From: Leucobacter celer subsp. astrifaciens
GTDB lineage: Bacteria; Actinomycetota; Actinomycetes; Actinomycetales; Microbacteriaceae
Reading direction: 5' to 3'
Length of the DNA stretch: 64,000 nucleotides
Assembly: GCF_001273835.1 (NCBI RefSeq)
Contig: NZ_JHEI01000134.1
Coordinates: forward strand, 124,001 to 188,000
In this document: in pieces, positions 35,003 through 45,056 of the stretch
Position numbering within the stretch: the stretch's first letter is position 1
Layout: every line of letters begins with the position of its first letter
The notes under the pieces: model-generated
Told to the model about the DNA's origin: nothing
Seen by the model: only the letters and a program-made list of their open reading frames with translations
Databases searched by the model: none
Position numbers and translations under genes: made by a program

Positions 35003-36163
35003 ATGACTCTGCCAAGCACCACCGTCACCGACCCCGACCGCAGCGGATCCGGAACCTCGCCGTCGCAGGCGCTCACCATCTCCGGCGTGCGGAAGACCTT
35101 CGTCACTCCCGAGAAGACCTTCGTCAACGCCATCGACGACGTCTCCTTCACCATCGAGCAGGGCGAGTTCTTCGTGATGCTCGGCCCCTCGGGATGCGGC
35201 AAGACCACCCTGCTGCGCGGCATCGCGGGGCTCGAGACGCTCGACGGAGGCGAGATCCGCCTCGGCAGCACCCGCATCGACCAGCTGGCGCCCCACGCCC
35301 GGCCCGTGAACACCGTCTTCCAGTCCTACGCGCTCTTCCCGCACCTGACGATCGCCGAGAACATCGCGTTCGGGCTCGAGATGGAGCGCCGCTCGAAGCA
35401 GCAGGTGAAGGCCCGCGTCACCGAGATGCTCGAGCTCGTGCAGCTGCAGAACATGGCCAACCGCAAGCCGGCCCAGCTCTCCGGCGGCCAGCAGCAGCGC
35501 GTCGCGCTGGCCCGAGCGCTCGCGAAGGAGCCGGAGGTGCTGCTGCTCGACGAACCGCTCGCCGCCCTCGACCTGAAGCTGCGGCGCGGTATGCAGTCGG
35601 AGCTCAAGCGCCTGCAGCGCACCACCGGCATCACCTTCGTGTTCGTCACGCACGATCAGGAGGAGGCCCTCAGCATGGGCGACCGGATCGCGGTCTTCAA
35701 CCAGGGGCGGCCCGAGCAGATCGGCACACCGGAAGACATCTACGAGCGGCCGACGAGCCGCTTCGTCGCCGACTTCATCGGCGAGACGAACTTCGTCGAC
35801 GCGCCGGTCGTCCGCTCAGGCGAGGGTGCGAACGAGCACCTCGTCGCCACGCTCCCCGGGGGCGACCCGGTGCGGCTGCCGAAGACCGTTCCGACTCCCG
35901 ACGGCACCGTCACCCTCACCATCCGTCCCGAACGCATCCACCTCTCCCCCGGCGGCGAGCGCTTCGCCTCCGGGCGCATCACGAAGCTCGTGTACATGGG
36001 CACCGACCTGCGGTGCACGGTGCGGCTCGCGAACGGCGCGGAGCTCGCGGTGCGCGTGCCGCCCCCGTTCGACGCGGGGATCCGCCCCGACGCCGAAGTC
36101 TCGCTGTACACCGAGACCGAGGCGCTGCGCCCCCTCGCCCCGGAACCGGCGGCCGGCGCATGA
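35003..36163 (+). CDS. potA: Polyamine-type ABC importer ATPase
   Basis: 386 residues. Walker A GPSGCGKTT, Q-loop FQSYALFPHLTIAENIAFGLEM, signature [15 protein letters not shown], Walker B LLLDEPLAALDLKLR, switch His THDQEEALSMGDRIAV. A C-terminal TOBE_2 domain (about 290-380) follows with 'TIRPERIHLSPGG'. PotA/CysA/UgpC-type ATPase of the spermidine/putrescine class. An N-terminal 25-residue polar extension precedes the domain. Stop overlaps the permease start (ATGA). Confidence 0.93.
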   Translation: MTLPSTTVTDPDRSGSGTSPSQALTISGVRKTFVTPEKTFVNAIDDVSFTIEQGEFFVMLGPSGCGKTTLLRGIAGLETLDGGEIRLGSTRIDQLAPHARPVNTVFQSYALFPHLTIAENIAFGLEMERRSKQQVKARVTEMLELVQLQNMANRKPAQLSGGQQQRVALARALAKEPEVLLLDEPLAALDLKLRRGMQSELKRLQRTTGITFVFVTHDQEEALSMGDRIAVFNQGRPEQIGTPEDIYERPTSRFVADFIGETNFVDAPVVRSGEGANEHLVATLPGGDPVRLPKTVPTPDGTVTLTIRPERIHLSPGGERFASGRITKLVYMGTDLRCTVRLANGAELAVRVPPPFDAGIRPDAEVSLYTETEALRPLAPEPAAGA

Positions 36164-37116
36164 GCACGCAGCTCGACGACCGCACCGGGGTGAACATGGT
36201 GCCGGTGTCGACCGCGAAGCGCCCTCAGCGCGCGCACGGCCGATTCCCGTGGCCCTGGGTCATTCCCGCGCTGATCGTCGCCGCGCTGTTCACGCTCGGC
36301 CCGCTCGTCGTCATCGTCGTCTTCTCGTTCATGTCGCGCCCGCCGCAGGGCGGCGGCGTGATCTACGAGTTCACGCTCGAGCCGTACGTCAACTTCCTGT
36401 TCCAGACCGACTTCCTGGGCAACACGACGTTCGATCCGCGCTACCTGTCGGTCTTCGGCGATTCCCTGATGCAGGGTGCGATCACCACGATCGTGTGTCT
36501 GCTGCTGGCCTTCCCGATCGCACTGTGGATCGCGACCCGGCCCGAGAAGATGCAGAACATGCTCGTGCTGCTCATCACGATCCCGTTCTGGACCAACCTG
36601 CTGGTGCGCACCTACGCGTGGATGCTGATCCTCAACGACAACGGCATCGTGAACAGCGGGCTGAACCTCTTCGGCCTCCCGAAGCTCGAGCTCCTCTACA
36701 CCCCGATGGCGTCGCAGCTCGGCCTCATCTACACCTTCCTGCCGTTCATGGTGCTGCCGATCTACGCCTCGCTCGCCGGCTTCGACTTCCGGCTCGCCGA
36801 GGCGGCGTACGACCTCGGCGCGCGCAAGTCGACCGTCGTGCGGCGCATCATCCTGCCCCTCGCGACACCGGGCATCGTCTCCGGCGTGCTGCTGGTGTTC
36901 ATGCCGGCGTTCGGCTCGTACGTGCAGCCGGTGCTGCTCGGCGGCGGCAAGGTGCTCCTCATCGGCAACCTGATCGCCTCGCAGTTCGGCGACTCCCGCA
37001 ACTGGCCGTTCGGCGCGGCGCTCTCGGTGATCATCCTCATCGTGCTCATGATCGCGCTCATCGCGATCGCGCTCTACTCCCGGAAATCCGGGAAGAAGGT
37101 GGAGATCTCGCTATGA
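36160..37116 (+). CDS. potB: Polyamine-type ABC importer permease 1
   Basis: 318 residues from ATG 36160, where the frame overlaps the ATPase stop. Six or so helices; first at about 28-52. PotB features: 'TIPFWTNLLVRTYAWMLILNDNGIVNSGL', 'YTFLPFMVLPIYASLAGFDFRLAEAAYDLGARKSTVVRRIILPLATPGI' (EAA loop) and 'GSYVQPVLLGGGKVLLIGNLI'. Forms the pore with PotC, whose gene overlaps by ATGA. Confidence 0.93.
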   Translation: MSTQLDDRTGVNMVPVSTAKRPQRAHGRFPWPWVIPALIVAALFTLGPLVVIVVFSFMSRPPQGGGVIYEFTLEPYVNFLFQTDFLGNTTFDPRYLSVFGDSLMQGAITTIVCLLLAFPIALWIATRPEKMQNMLVLLITIPFWTNLLVRTYAWMLILNDNGIVNSGLNLFGLPKLELLYTPMASQLGLIYTFLPFMVLPIYASLAGFDFRLAEAAYDLGARKSTVVRRIILPLATPGIVSGVLLVFMPAFGSYVQPVLLGGGKVLLIGNLIASQFGDSRNWPFGAALSVIILIVLMIALIAIALYSRKSGKKVEISL

Positions 37117-37985
37117 CCGCTCCCGCCCACTCGAGCGCACGCCCGTCCGACAGGTCCGGCGGCACCGCGCCCGTGATCCGCAAGCCCGCGCGCGCCCTCC
37201 GCCTGCGCGACTTCCCGGCCATCGCCCCGATCGCGGTGTTCGGCATCGTGTTCCTCTACCTCCCGATCCTCATCACGACGATCTATGCCTTCAACGACGG
37301 CGACTCCGCGCTGGTCTGGAAGGGCTTCAGCGTGCGCTGGTTCGGCGAGGTCGCCCAGAACGCCAACCTGCTGAACGCGCTGATGGTGTCGCTGCAGATC
37401 GCGGTGGTGGCGACCGTCGTGTCGACCATCTTCTCGATCCTGTTCGCGCTCTCCGTCGATCAGCTGCGGGCCAAGGGCAGCGGCATCGCGACCGCGATCC
37501 TCACCGCGCCCCTCGTGATCCCCGAGATCGTTCTCGCGGTTGCGACGCTCGGTTTCATCCGCATGATCGGACTGCAACCCGGCATGCTCGCGCTGATGCT
37601 CGCTCACACCTCGTTCTGCATCCCGTTCGCCCTGATGCCAGTGCGGGCGCGCCTGAAGAGCCTCGGCACCTCGTACTTCGAGGCGGCGACGGATCTCGGG
37701 GCGAGCACCTGGCAGATGTTCCGCCGGATCACGCTGCCGCTGCTCGTGCCCGGGATCATCTCCGGCGCCGTACTGGCGTTCGTGATCTCGCTCGACGACT
37801 TCATCATCTCGAACTTCCTGTCGGCCTCGGGAGCGACCCCGCTGCCGGTGTTCCTCTTCAGCCTGATCCGGCGCGGGGCGAGCCCGGCGGTCAACGTCAT
37901 CGCGACGCTGCTGCTCGTCCTCGCCATCGTCGTCACGACCATCACATTCCTGCAATCACAACGAAGGAGCAAACAGCATGCGTAG
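37113..37985 (+). CDS. potC: Polyamine-type ABC importer permease 2
   Basis: 290 residues, about six helices. PotC pattern: 'YLPILITTIYAFNDGDSALVWKGFSVRWFGEVAQN', 'TAPLVIPEIVLAVATLGFI', 'FEAATDLGASTWQMFRRITLPLLVPGIISGA' (EAA loop) and 'SLDDFIISNFLSASGATPLPVFLFSLIRRGASPAVN', a well-known PotC/PotI signature. Its last eight bases overlap the binding-protein start. Confidence 0.93.
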   Translation: MTAPAHSSARPSDRSGGTAPVIRKPARALRLRDFPAIAPIAVFGIVFLYLPILITTIYAFNDGDSALVWKGFSVRWFGEVAQNANLLNALMVSLQIAVVATVVSTIFSILFALSVDQLRAKGSGIATAILTAPLVIPEIVLAVATLGFIRMIGLQPGMLALMLAHTSFCIPFALMPVRARLKSLGTSYFEAATDLGASTWQMFRRITLPLLVPGIISGAVLAFVISLDDFIISNFLSASGATPLPVFLFSLIRRGASPAVNVIATLLLVLAIVVTTITFLQSQRRSKQHA

Positions 37986-39111
37986 AACACACAGCAGTGC
38001 ACGACGCAGTGCCCGCATCGGAGCCGCGATCGCGCTCACCGCGGCCGGCGCGCTGGCGCTGACCGCCTGCGGCGGCGGGGTCACCGATTCCGGCGGCGAT
38101 GCGGGCGGCGACGGCGCAGCATCGACCGAGTTCGTCGAGGCGACGAGCGGCGAGGTGAACCTCTACACCTGGAGCGACTACTTCCCGGAGGATCTCGTCA
38201 AGAAGTTCACCGACGACACGGGGATCTCGCTCAACGTCGACTACTACGACAGCAATGAGAGCCTCGAAGCCAAGCTGCGGGCGTCGGACGGCGCCGGATA
38301 CGACGTGATCGTGCCCACCGACTACATGGTGGAGATCCTGAAGAACGACGGACTGCTGCTCGAGTTCGACGCGTCGAGCCTGCCGAACGGCGGCAACATC
38401 CAGGACGACTTCATGGACGTCTACTTCGACGAGGGCCGCATGTACTCGACGCCGTACCTCTACGGCACCACGTCGTTCGCCTACGACTCCGATGTCATCA
38501 CCGAGGAGATCACCTCCTGGGCCGACTACTTCAACCCGCCGGCATCGGCCGGCAAGGTCGGCACCATGAACGACCAGACCGAGGTCGTGAACTCGGCGCT
38601 CCGGGTGACCGGCGGCGAGTTCTGCACCACCGACGGCGCCGAGCTGCAGGCGGCGCAGGATCTGCTCGTCGACTTCAAGCCGCGCGTGGGCACCATCAAC
38701 AGCGACGGCATCCTCGAGCGACTCGCGAACGGCGAGCAGGCGATGGCGATGATCTGGAACGGCGCCGCGCACCGCGCCGCGCAGGAGCGGCCGTCACTGA
38801 CCTACGTCTACCCGGAGGAGGGCATCGCGCTCTGGCAGGACAACTTCACGATCCCGATCGGGGCGAAGAACGTCGACCAGGCGAAGACGTTCCTCAACTG
38901 GATGCTCGATCCCGAGAACATGGCCGTGGCGGTCAACTACCAGGCCTACGCATCGGGCGTCGAGGGCACCCAGGAGCTGATGAGCGAGGAGCTCGCCAAC
39001 AGCGCGGCGATCGTCGTGCCCGAGGGCTACGATCTCGCGCGGCCGGTGCAGCCCTGCAACAACGAGGAGATGACGAACTACACGAAGATCTTCGAGACCT
39101 TCAAGGGCTGA
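37978..39111 (+). CDS. potD: Polyamine-type ABC importer binding lipoprotein
   Basis: 377 residues. Twin-Arg-like basic N-terminus, hydrophobic core, lipobox LTAC with Cys31. Spermidine/putrescine-binding features: 'GEVNLYTWSDYFPEDLVKKFTDDTGISLNVDYYDSNESLEAKL', 'GYDVIVPTDYMVEILKNDGLLLEFD', and 'GIALWQDNFTIPIGAKNVDQAKTFLNWMLDPE'. The WSDY and Trp/Asp positions match the polyamine cleft. Last gene of the potABCD-order operon, followed by a strong hairpin. Confidence 0.93.
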   Translation: MRRTHSSARRSARIGAAIALTAAGALALTACGGGVTDSGGDAGGDGAASTEFVEATSGEVNLYTWSDYFPEDLVKKFTDDTGISLNVDYYDSNESLEAKLRASDGAGYDVIVPTDYMVEILKNDGLLLEFDASSLPNGGNIQDDFMDVYFDEGRMYSTPYLYGTTSFAYDSDVITEEITSWADYFNPPASAGKVGTMNDQTEVVNSALRVTGGEFCTTDGAELQAAQDLLVDFKPRVGTINSDGILERLANGEQAMAMIWNGAAHRAAQERPSLTYVYPEEGIALWQDNFTIPIGAKNVDQAKTFLNWMLDPENMAVAVNYQAYASGVEGTQELMSEELANSAAIVVPEGYDLARPVQPCNNEEMTNYTKIFETFKG

Positions 39112-39143
39112 TGCTTTGAGCAGTCGCGGCCGGCACGATCGCT

Positions 39144-39181
39144 CGGATCCCCGGACCCTCGGAAGAGGGTTCGGGGATCCG
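39144..39181 (+). terminator. Terminator hairpin after potD
   Basis: 17-base arms 39144-39160 and 39165-39181 (one G-T pair) around a GGAA loop, 33 bases after the potD stop. Very stable, but no T run follows. Confidence 0.6.
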
Positions 39182-39222
39182 AGTGTTGCGCGGCCTCTCT
39201 TCCGCGCGACGAACCCCACCGA

Positions 39223-39294
39223 TGTTTCGGCTCTCGCCGTTGTTTCGGACCGAAGAGGGCGATTTCAGCCGAAATATCGGTGAGAGCCGAAACA
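39223..39294. repeat. Compound inverted repeat with TTTCGG motifs
   Basis: TGTTTCGGCTCTC (39223-39235) and its exact complement (39282-39294) form the outer arms. Inside, a 14-base pair of arms (11 matches) and a TTCGG/CCGAA pair give nested stems. Five copies of TTTCGG or CCGAAA occur within 72 bases. Confidence 0.7.
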
Positions 39295-39321
39295 CGGGAT
39301 GCCGCGAGTCCCTGATGGGTG

Positions 39322-39343
39322 GCCCTCGAGGGCCCTCGAGGGC
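39322..39343. repeat. 22-bp perfect palindrome with two CTCGAG sites
   Basis: A direct repeat of GGCCCTCGAG (39321-39340) creates a 22-bp perfect palindrome about 300 bases upstream of jetA. Confidence 0.6.
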
Positions 39344-39626
39344 GTGGAGCACGGACCCGGCCGCTCAACGCCTCGGAAGAGAGCACAGGGATCTGTGTGC
39401 CGCGCGACCCGCCACCTCCGCTTCAGGCGAGCCGGGTTCGGCATACCTCAGGACTCATCGACCGCAAGGATCAGCAGGTATTTCATGCCCATCTCCGCCC
39501 TCGGCGTCCTTGAGAAGGAGGACGCTCACCGAGAAGTGGAACATGAACGTCTGCGATGGTCGTTCTCCCCAGGAGCACTCCCGGCAATCAGGGAGCAGAG
39601 CATCCTGGAATGTCGGATGCCGCCAC

Positions 39627-39632
39627 TACGCT
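39627..39632 (+). promoter_or_regulatory. Leaderless-type promoter of the Wadjet operon
   Basis: TACGCT ends exactly six bases before the GTG start of jetA at 39639. The same spacing is seen before several other genes in this window. Confidence 0.45.
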
Positions 39633-39638
39633 GGGAGC

Positions 39639-41066
39639 GTGAACATCGACGACATCAACGCGCTGCGGGATCAGCACCCCGCGTGGCGCCTGCTGCGCGC
39701 GACGAGCGCCCCGCTCATGCTGTCGTTTCTCGGGCAGCATTTCGTCGCGCAGAACGAGGGTGCGACCCCCGCGACTCGACTCATCGATGCACTCGACGAG
39801 CATCTCTACCGGGTCAGGGACGGCGACGCAGACCTGTATCCGCGCGAACCGCAGGCCTACCTCGATGACTGGGCCGATCCCGAGCGCGGCTGGCTGCGCA
39901 AGTTCTACCCGGTCGATTCCGACGAGGTGCACTATGATGCGACGCCGGCGGTCGAGAAGGCGTATCGCTTCGTCGAAGACCTGCAGCGCCGCAGCTTCGT
40001 TGGCACCGAATCACGGCTCCACACCCTCATCGAACTGCTGCGGCAGATCGTGCACGGCAGCGAGGCCGATCCCGAGATCCGCATCGCGGAGCTCGAGAAG
40101 CGCCGCGCCGAGATCGACGCTCAGATCGATGCGGTGCGCGAAGGGCGCTCAGAACTGCTCGACGAGACGTCGGTGAGGGATCGCTATCAGCTCTTCTCGA
40201 CTACGGCGCGTGAGCTGCTCTCCGATTTCCGAGAGGTCGAGGAGAATTTCCGCAGCCTCGACCGCTCCGCACGCGAACGGATCGCGGGGTGGGACGGCAG
40301 CAAGGGGGCGTTGCTCGACGAACTCGTCACGAGCCGCACCGACATCGCCGCCTCCGACCAGGGCCGCAGCTTTCAGGCCTTCTACGACTTTCTACTCTCC
40401 GGCCAGCAGCAGACAGAACTCGCCGAGCTGATCGCCTCGGTGCAGGAGATACCGGCCGTGCAGGTGGATCGCCGTCTGCGCTTCATACACCACGACTGGG
40501 CTGATGCCGCCGAACGCACGCAGCAGACCGTGCGCAACCTCTCCGAGCAGCTGCGCCGCTTCCTGGAGGAGCAGGCCTGGCTCGAGAACCGTCGCGTGCT
40601 CGACCTCATACGCTCCGTCGAGCAGGCCGCCATCCAGATCCGCGCCGACCCACCCGCTCATCTCGGCATCGAAATCGATGAGCCGGGCCTGCCGATCGCG
40701 CTCCCCTTCGAACGCCCCCTGTATAACCCGCAACCCGCAACCCGAGTCGACAGCTTCATCTCACCCGAGGACGGAGAGACCCCCGACGCCGAGGTGCTGT
40801 TCGCGCAGCGCTTCGTCGACGCCGCACGACTCGCGGAGAACATCCGGGCCATCGTGCCGCCGCAGTCCACCGCAGACCTCATCGACATCGTCGAGCTGTA
40901 TCCCGTGGAGGAGGGCATCGCCGAGATCCTCGGCTACCTCGCGCTCAGTGATGAAGACCTCGAGATCTGGCTCGACGACAGCGAACACACCAGCATCGAC
41001 TACACGGACGCCGACGGACGCCCGAAACGCGCGACCCTGCCGAAAGTGACGGTGACCAGACGATGA
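39639..41066 (+). CDS. jetA: Wadjet subunit JetA (DUF3375, MukF-like kleisin)
   Basis: 475 residues from GTG 39639. The frame is open far upstream, but the DUF3375 N-terminus is 'INALRDQHPAWRLLRATSAPLMLSFLGQHF', and a leaderless promoter precedes this start. Central long coiled-coil helices (about 145-220: 'IRIAELEKRRAEIDAQIDAVREGRSELLDE'), a DUF3375 body, and a C-terminal winged-helix-like part with 'LYPVEEGIAEILGYLAL'. In Wadjet the kleisin bridges the JetC heads. The 3' end overlaps jetB by ATGA. Confidence 0.92.
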   Translation: MNIDDINALRDQHPAWRLLRATSAPLMLSFLGQHFVAQNEGATPATRLIDALDEHLYRVRDGDADLYPREPQAYLDDWADPERGWLRKFYPVDSDEVHYDATPAVEKAYRFVEDLQRRSFVGTESRLHTLIELLRQIVHGSEADPEIRIAELEKRRAEIDAQIDAVREGRSELLDETSVRDRYQLFSTTARELLSDFREVEENFRSLDRSARERIAGWDGSKGALLDELVTSRTDIAASDQGRSFQAFYDFLLSGQQQTELAELIASVQEIPAVQVDRRLRFIHHDWADAAERTQQTVRNLSEQLRRFLEEQAWLENRRVLDLIRSVEQAAIQIRADPPAHLGIEIDEPGLPIALPFERPLYNPQPATRVDSFISPEDGETPDAEVLFAQRFVDAARLAENIRAIVPPQSTADLIDIVELYPVEEGIAEILGYLALSDEDLEIWLDDSEHTSIDYTDADGRPKRATLPKVTVTRR

Positions 41067-41668
41067 CGAGCCCGGAAGAACACGCGATCGCCACTGCCAT
41101 CGTGAAGCTGATGCAGGGAACCGTCTACCGAGAGACGCATGAAGACATCTGGCGTACGCTCGAACGCTACGAGGCGCCTGTGCAGGATCACTTCGCCCGC
41201 ATCGGCGTCCGGGTGATCGTCGACCCGCTCGAGGGTTACGCCTTCCTCAAGACGACCGACCCCGGCCCCGATGAGGATCCACTGCCCCGCCTCGTCAAGC
41301 GCCGCGCACTCACCTATCCCGTGAGCCTTCTGCTGCTGCTCCTGCGCAAGCGGCTCGCAGAGTTCGAGGCCGCCGGCGGCGAGGGCAAACTCGTACTCGA
41401 ACGCGAGCAGATCGTCGAGATGCTGCGGCTCTTCCTCGCCGACTCCACGAACGAAGCACGCGTGCTCCAGCAGGTCGACCAGACCATCTCAGCGGTTGCG
41501 AAGCTCGGCTTCATGCGCGAGCTCGGACGGCAGCGGGCAAGCGGCACCTGGGAGGTACGGCGCATCCTCAAGGCATACGTCGACGCCGAGACGATGAGCG
41601 ACTTCGCGGGCAAACTCAGCGAGTACGCGAACGGGAAAGAAGCAGAAGGCGACGGAGACGATGACTGA
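41063..41668 (+). CDS. jetB: Wadjet subunit JetB (DUF4194, MukE-like)
   Basis: 201 residues. DUF4194 layout: '[52 protein letters not shown]', then '[43 protein letters not shown]' and '[23 protein letters not shown]'. A pair of winged helices that binds the kleisin JetA. The start overlaps jetA (ATGA), and its last eight bases overlap jetC. Confidence 0.92.
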   Translation: MTSPEEHAIATAIVKLMQGTVYRETHEDIWRTLERYEAPVQDHFARIGVRVIVDPLEGYAFLKTTDPGPDEDPLPRLVKRRALTYPVSLLLLLLRKRLAEFEAAGGEGKLVLEREQIVEMLRLFLADSTNEARVLQQVDQTISAVAKLGFMRELGRQRASGTWEVRRILKAYVDAETMSDFAGKLSEYANGKEAEGDGDDD

Positions 41669-44600
41669 CGCACTACTCCCGGTGCTCGAATTCGACAGCA
41701 CCGGCACCTCACGCACCGGCTACCGCTTGCACGCCATCGAGGTCTACAACTGGGGCACCTTCGACAAACGTGTATGGTCTCTGCGCCCCGACGGGCGCAC
41801 CTCGCTGCTGACGGGCGATATCGGCAGCGGTAAATCGACGCTCGTCGACGCGGTCACGACCCTGCTGCTGCCCGCCAACAAGATCTCCTACAACAAGGCC
41901 GCGGGAGCTGGCACGAAAGAGCGCAGTCTTCGCAGCTACGTCGAAGGGCACTATCGGTCGGAGCGCAACGAGGCGACGGGAACTTCACGGCCGGTCGGGT
42001 TGCGCGATCATCACTCCTACTCGGTGGTGCTCGGGGTATTCGTGAACGAGGGCTACGACGAGACCGTGACGCTCGCCCAGGTGTTCCACCAGAAGGATCG
42101 CGCGGGCCAGCCCGAGCGTTTCTACGTGTGCGTCGACCGACGCCTCACCATCGCCGACGACTTCAGCGATTTCGGCAGCGACCTCAAACAGCTGCGCGCC
42201 CGCCTGCGACACGGCGGCGCCGCGATCGACACCACCTTCCCGGAGTACGCCAGGCGCATGCGCCGCCTGCTCGGCATCACGTCAGAGCAGGCGATGGAGC
42301 TGTTCCATCAGACTGTCTCGATGAAGGCCGTCGGCAATCTCAACGATTTCGTGCGCAGCCACATGCTCGAACCCGTCGACGCCAGCCGCCGAGTCACGAC
42401 GATCGTGGACCACTTCGAGAATCTCACCCGCTCGCACGAAGCTGTGCAACGAGCAACCGCTCAACTCGCGATCCTCGACCCTCTCATCGCCGGCGCCGAT
42501 AGATATGAAGAGGCCGCTCGGCGCAAGATCGAACAAGAGGCGGAGCGCCAGGCGCTCACCGTCTTCGTCTCGGAGCTCACGATCAGCGTGCTCGACACCG
42601 CGATAGGCCTTGCCGAAGGCGAAGTGGAGATTGTCCAGCAACTGCAGCAGGAAGTCGCCCAGCGTCGCGCCGAAGTGCCGCCGCAACGCGCGGCCCTGCA
42701 CGCGGAGCGCCTCGAGGCCGGCGGCGACCGGCTCACGCGCATCGAAGCAGCACTACCGGCGGCCGAAGCTCTCGTCGCCGAGCGCACGCGCAAGCACCAG
42801 CGCTACTCCGAACTGCTGACGGCCGTCGGCCTCGAACCGGTCACCGGGCCCGAGGATTTCCACGCCAGATCGCTCGCCATCGCAGACGCGCGACCGCGGG
42901 CCGAGGCAGAACGCGAGCTCGTGCAGCAGGAGAAGGACCCGATCTCGCTGGCGTGCGGCAGGAACCGGACACGCGCCCGCGAGATCGACGGTGAGGTCAA
43001 GAGCCTCGAAGCCCGCCGCAACAACCTGCCGGAAGAACTCGTCGTCGTGCGCGACGAACTGTGCACCGCGCTGCGTCTGCCCGAATCGGAACTGCCGTTC
43101 GCAGGCGAGCTGATCGATGTAGCCCCCGAGCACTCCGACTGGCGGGGCGCGGCCGAACGCGTGCTACGCCCCTTCGCTCTCAGCCTGCTGGTTCCGCATG
43201 CGCACTACTCCCGCGTGTCGGCCTGGGTGAACGGCCGTCGCCTCGAGGCCCGGCTCGGGAATGGCAAGAGCCGCGGCGTGGATCTCAGCTACCTGCGGGT
43301 GCCCGAGCGTAGCGTACGCGTGGTCCCGGCTGAGGCCGAGGGAACGCTCCGCCTGCGAGATGTGCTCGAGGTCGAGCCCGGCGACTTCTCCGATTATCTG
43401 ATCGGAGAGCTGGCGCGGCGCGCCGAGCATCGCCTGGTCCCCGATGTCGAGGCCCTGCAGCGAGAGGATCGCGCGGTCACCCGCGAGGGTCTGGTGAGGG
43501 ATCGCGAACGCCACGACAAGCGCGATCGCTTCCGAATCGACGACGCCCGCAGATGGATACTCGGGCGCAGCAGCGAGCGGAAGATAGCGGCTCTGCAGGC
43601 AGAAGGGGCCGAGTTGCAGATCCGCATCGACGAGGCGACGGAGCAAATCGACGAGCTCGGTCGACGCGACGAGGCGCTGCGTAGCGCGCTCGACGTATTC
43701 GGCAAACTCGAGGAGTACACGAGCTGGGTCGAGCTCGACTTCGTCGGCGCGGAAGCCGACCTGCAGGCGCTGCAAGAGGAACGGACGCGAATACTCGCCG
43801 GCTCGTCCCGCCTCGCCGAGATCGACCGTCGTCTCTTGGCGCTCGACGAGCAGGAGCGGCAACTCGAGCAGGAGCACACCGCGATCACCGAACGCCTCGG
43901 CGGACTGAAGGCCGAAACAGCGCGACTGCGTGGACGGCTGCAGCGCGAACACGACACGCTCGATGCTGTGCCCGAGGAGGTGATCACGGCATCACGGCAA
44001 CTCTACCCCGGCTTGGAGGGGCGCATCGGCCGCCGCCAGCCGGCCACGGTCGACCAGTGCGACGAACTGCGCACCCGCCTCGTCGCAGAACTCACCGGTG
44101 GCATCGAGGCGGCGCAGCGGGAGATGAACGGTCACACCACGAGTGTGCAGCACCAGATGGGCGAGATGCTGCGGCGCTGGCCGGAGTTCGCGGCCGAAAT
44201 GGACGCGAGCATCGCCTCCATCAGCGAATTCCGCCGCCTGTACGAGCAGGTGAAGAACGACGACCTGCCGCGCTTCGAAGCCGAGTTCAGGCGTCAGCTC
44301 AACACCGAAGCGGTGAAGGATCTCGCTGGCTTCAACAGCTGGCTCGCCCGTCAGGCCGAGGATATCCGCGGGCGCGTCGCGACGATCAACGAGGCCCTCG
44401 GCGCAATCGACTACAACCCGGGGCGTATCATCACACTCGTCGCCGAGCGCACGGTGAACACCGAGATCCGCGAGTTCCAGACCGATCTGCGCGCCGCGAC
44501 CAGCGATCTCATCGGCGTCGACGATCCCGAACAGCGTTTCAATCTGGTGCGCGTGATCATCGAGAAGTTCCGGGGGCGCGAGGGACGCAGCGAGAGCGAC

Positions 44601-45056
44601 CGCAACTGGACCGCGCGGGTCACCGACGTGCGGAACTGGTACACCTTCGCGGCTTCCGAGCGCGACCGTGAGACCGGCGAGGAGCACGAGCACTACACCG
44701 ACTCCGACGGCAAATCGGGTGGGCAGAAGGAGAAGCTCGCCTACACGATCCTCGCGGCGTCGCTCGCCTACCAGTTCGGACTCGAGTGGGGTGTCGAGAA
44801 GTCGAAGGACTTCCGTTTCGCAGTGATCGACGAGGCATTCGGGCGAGGATCCGACCAATCGACCCGCTACGCGCTCGAGCTCTTCGAACGGCTCGGCCTG
44901 CAACTGCTCATCGTCACGCCGCTGCAGAAGGTGCACGTCATCGAGCCGTATGTCAGCTCGATCGGCTTCGTCGACAATCCACTGGGATCGGCTTCACGCG
45001 TCCATACGCTCACCGTCGAGGAGTTCCGCGAACGCCGCAGGGCAGGATCGGCTTGA
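41661..45056 (+). CDS. jetC: Wadjet subunit JetC (SMC/MukB-like ATPase)
   Basis: 1131 residues. Walker [10 protein letters not shown] at residues 52-60, long coiled coils (about 260-400 and 590-900), a hinge-like middle ('[32 protein letters not shown]', about 490-560), the ABC signature KSGGQKEK near 1018-1025, and Walker [14 protein letters not shown] near 1053-1065. It is the motor that extrudes plasmid DNA loops. The motor residues are all intact. The stop overlaps the TTG of jetD. Confidence 0.94.
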   Translation: MTDALLPVLEFDSTGTSRTGYRLHAIEVYNWGTFDKRVWSLRPDGRTSLLTGDIGSGKSTLVDAVTTLLLPANKISYNKAAGAGTKERSLRSYVEGHYRSERNEATGTSRPVGLRDHHSYSVVLGVFVNEGYDETVTLAQVFHQKDRAGQPERFYVCVDRRLTIADDFSDFGSDLKQLRARLRHGGAAIDTTFPEYARRMRRLLGITSEQAMELFHQTVSMKAVGNLNDFVRSHMLEPVDASRRVTTIVDHFENLTRSHEAVQRATAQLAILDPLIAGADRYEEAARRKIEQEAERQALTVFVSELTISVLDTAIGLAEGEVEIVQQLQQEVAQRRAEVPPQRAALHAERLEAGGDRLTRIEAALPAAEALVAERTRKHQRYSELLTAVGLEPVTGPEDFHARSLAIADARPRAEAERELVQQEKDPISLACGRNRTRAREIDGEVKSLEARRNNLPEELVVVRDELCTALRLPESELPFAGELIDVAPEHSDWRGAAERVLRPFALSLLVPHAHYSRVSAWVNGRRLEARLGNGKSRGVDLSYLRVPERSVRVVPAEAEGTLRLRDVLEVEPGDFSDYLIGELARRAEHRLVPDVEALQREDRAVTREGLVRDRERHDKRDRFRIDDARRWILGRSSERKIAALQAEGAELQIRIDEATEQIDELGRRDEALRSALDVFGKLEEYTSWVELDFVGAEADLQALQEERTRILAGSSRLAEIDRRLLALDEQERQLEQEHTAITERLGGLKAETARLRGRLQREHDTLDAVPEEVITASRQLYPGLEGRIGRRQPATVDQCDELRTRLVAELTGGIEAAQREMNGHTTSVQHQMGEMLRRWPEFAAEMDASIASISEFRRLYEQVKNDDLPRFEAEFRRQLNTEAVKDLAGFNSWLARQAEDIRGRVATINEALGAIDYNPGRIITLVAERTVNTEIREFQTDLRAATSDLIGVDDPEQRFNLVRVIIEKFRGREGRSESDRNWTARVTDVRNWYTFAASERDRETGEEHEHYTDSDGKSGGQKEKLAYTILAASLAYQFGLEWGVEKSKDFRFAVIDEAFGRGSDQSTRYALELFERLGLQLLIVTPLQKVHVIEPYVSSIGFVDNPLGSASRVHTLTVEEFRERRRAGSA

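Larger units (their letters stand above)
39112..39638. other. Gene-free leader of the Wadjet operon
   Basis: 527 bases without a supportable gene. It holds a terminator hairpin (39144-39181), a compound inverted repeat (39223-39294), a 22-bp perfect palindrome with two CTCGAG sites (39322-39343) and, at its end, a leaderless-type promoter (39627-39632). From 39350 to 39600 I see nothing distinctive. Confidence 0.75.

Noticed and set aside
34848..35015. N-terminal extension of the TetR gene to 35015
   Set aside because: It would overlap the start of the divergent importer ATPase gene and lacks TetR similarity; ATG 34847 begins the usual Arg-rich arm.
39183..39638. N-terminal extension of jetA upstream to 39183
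   Set aside because: The extension runs through palindromes, has low-complexity Arg/Ser composition and no DUF3375 similarity; GTG 39639 fits the family N-terminus and a leaderless promoter.
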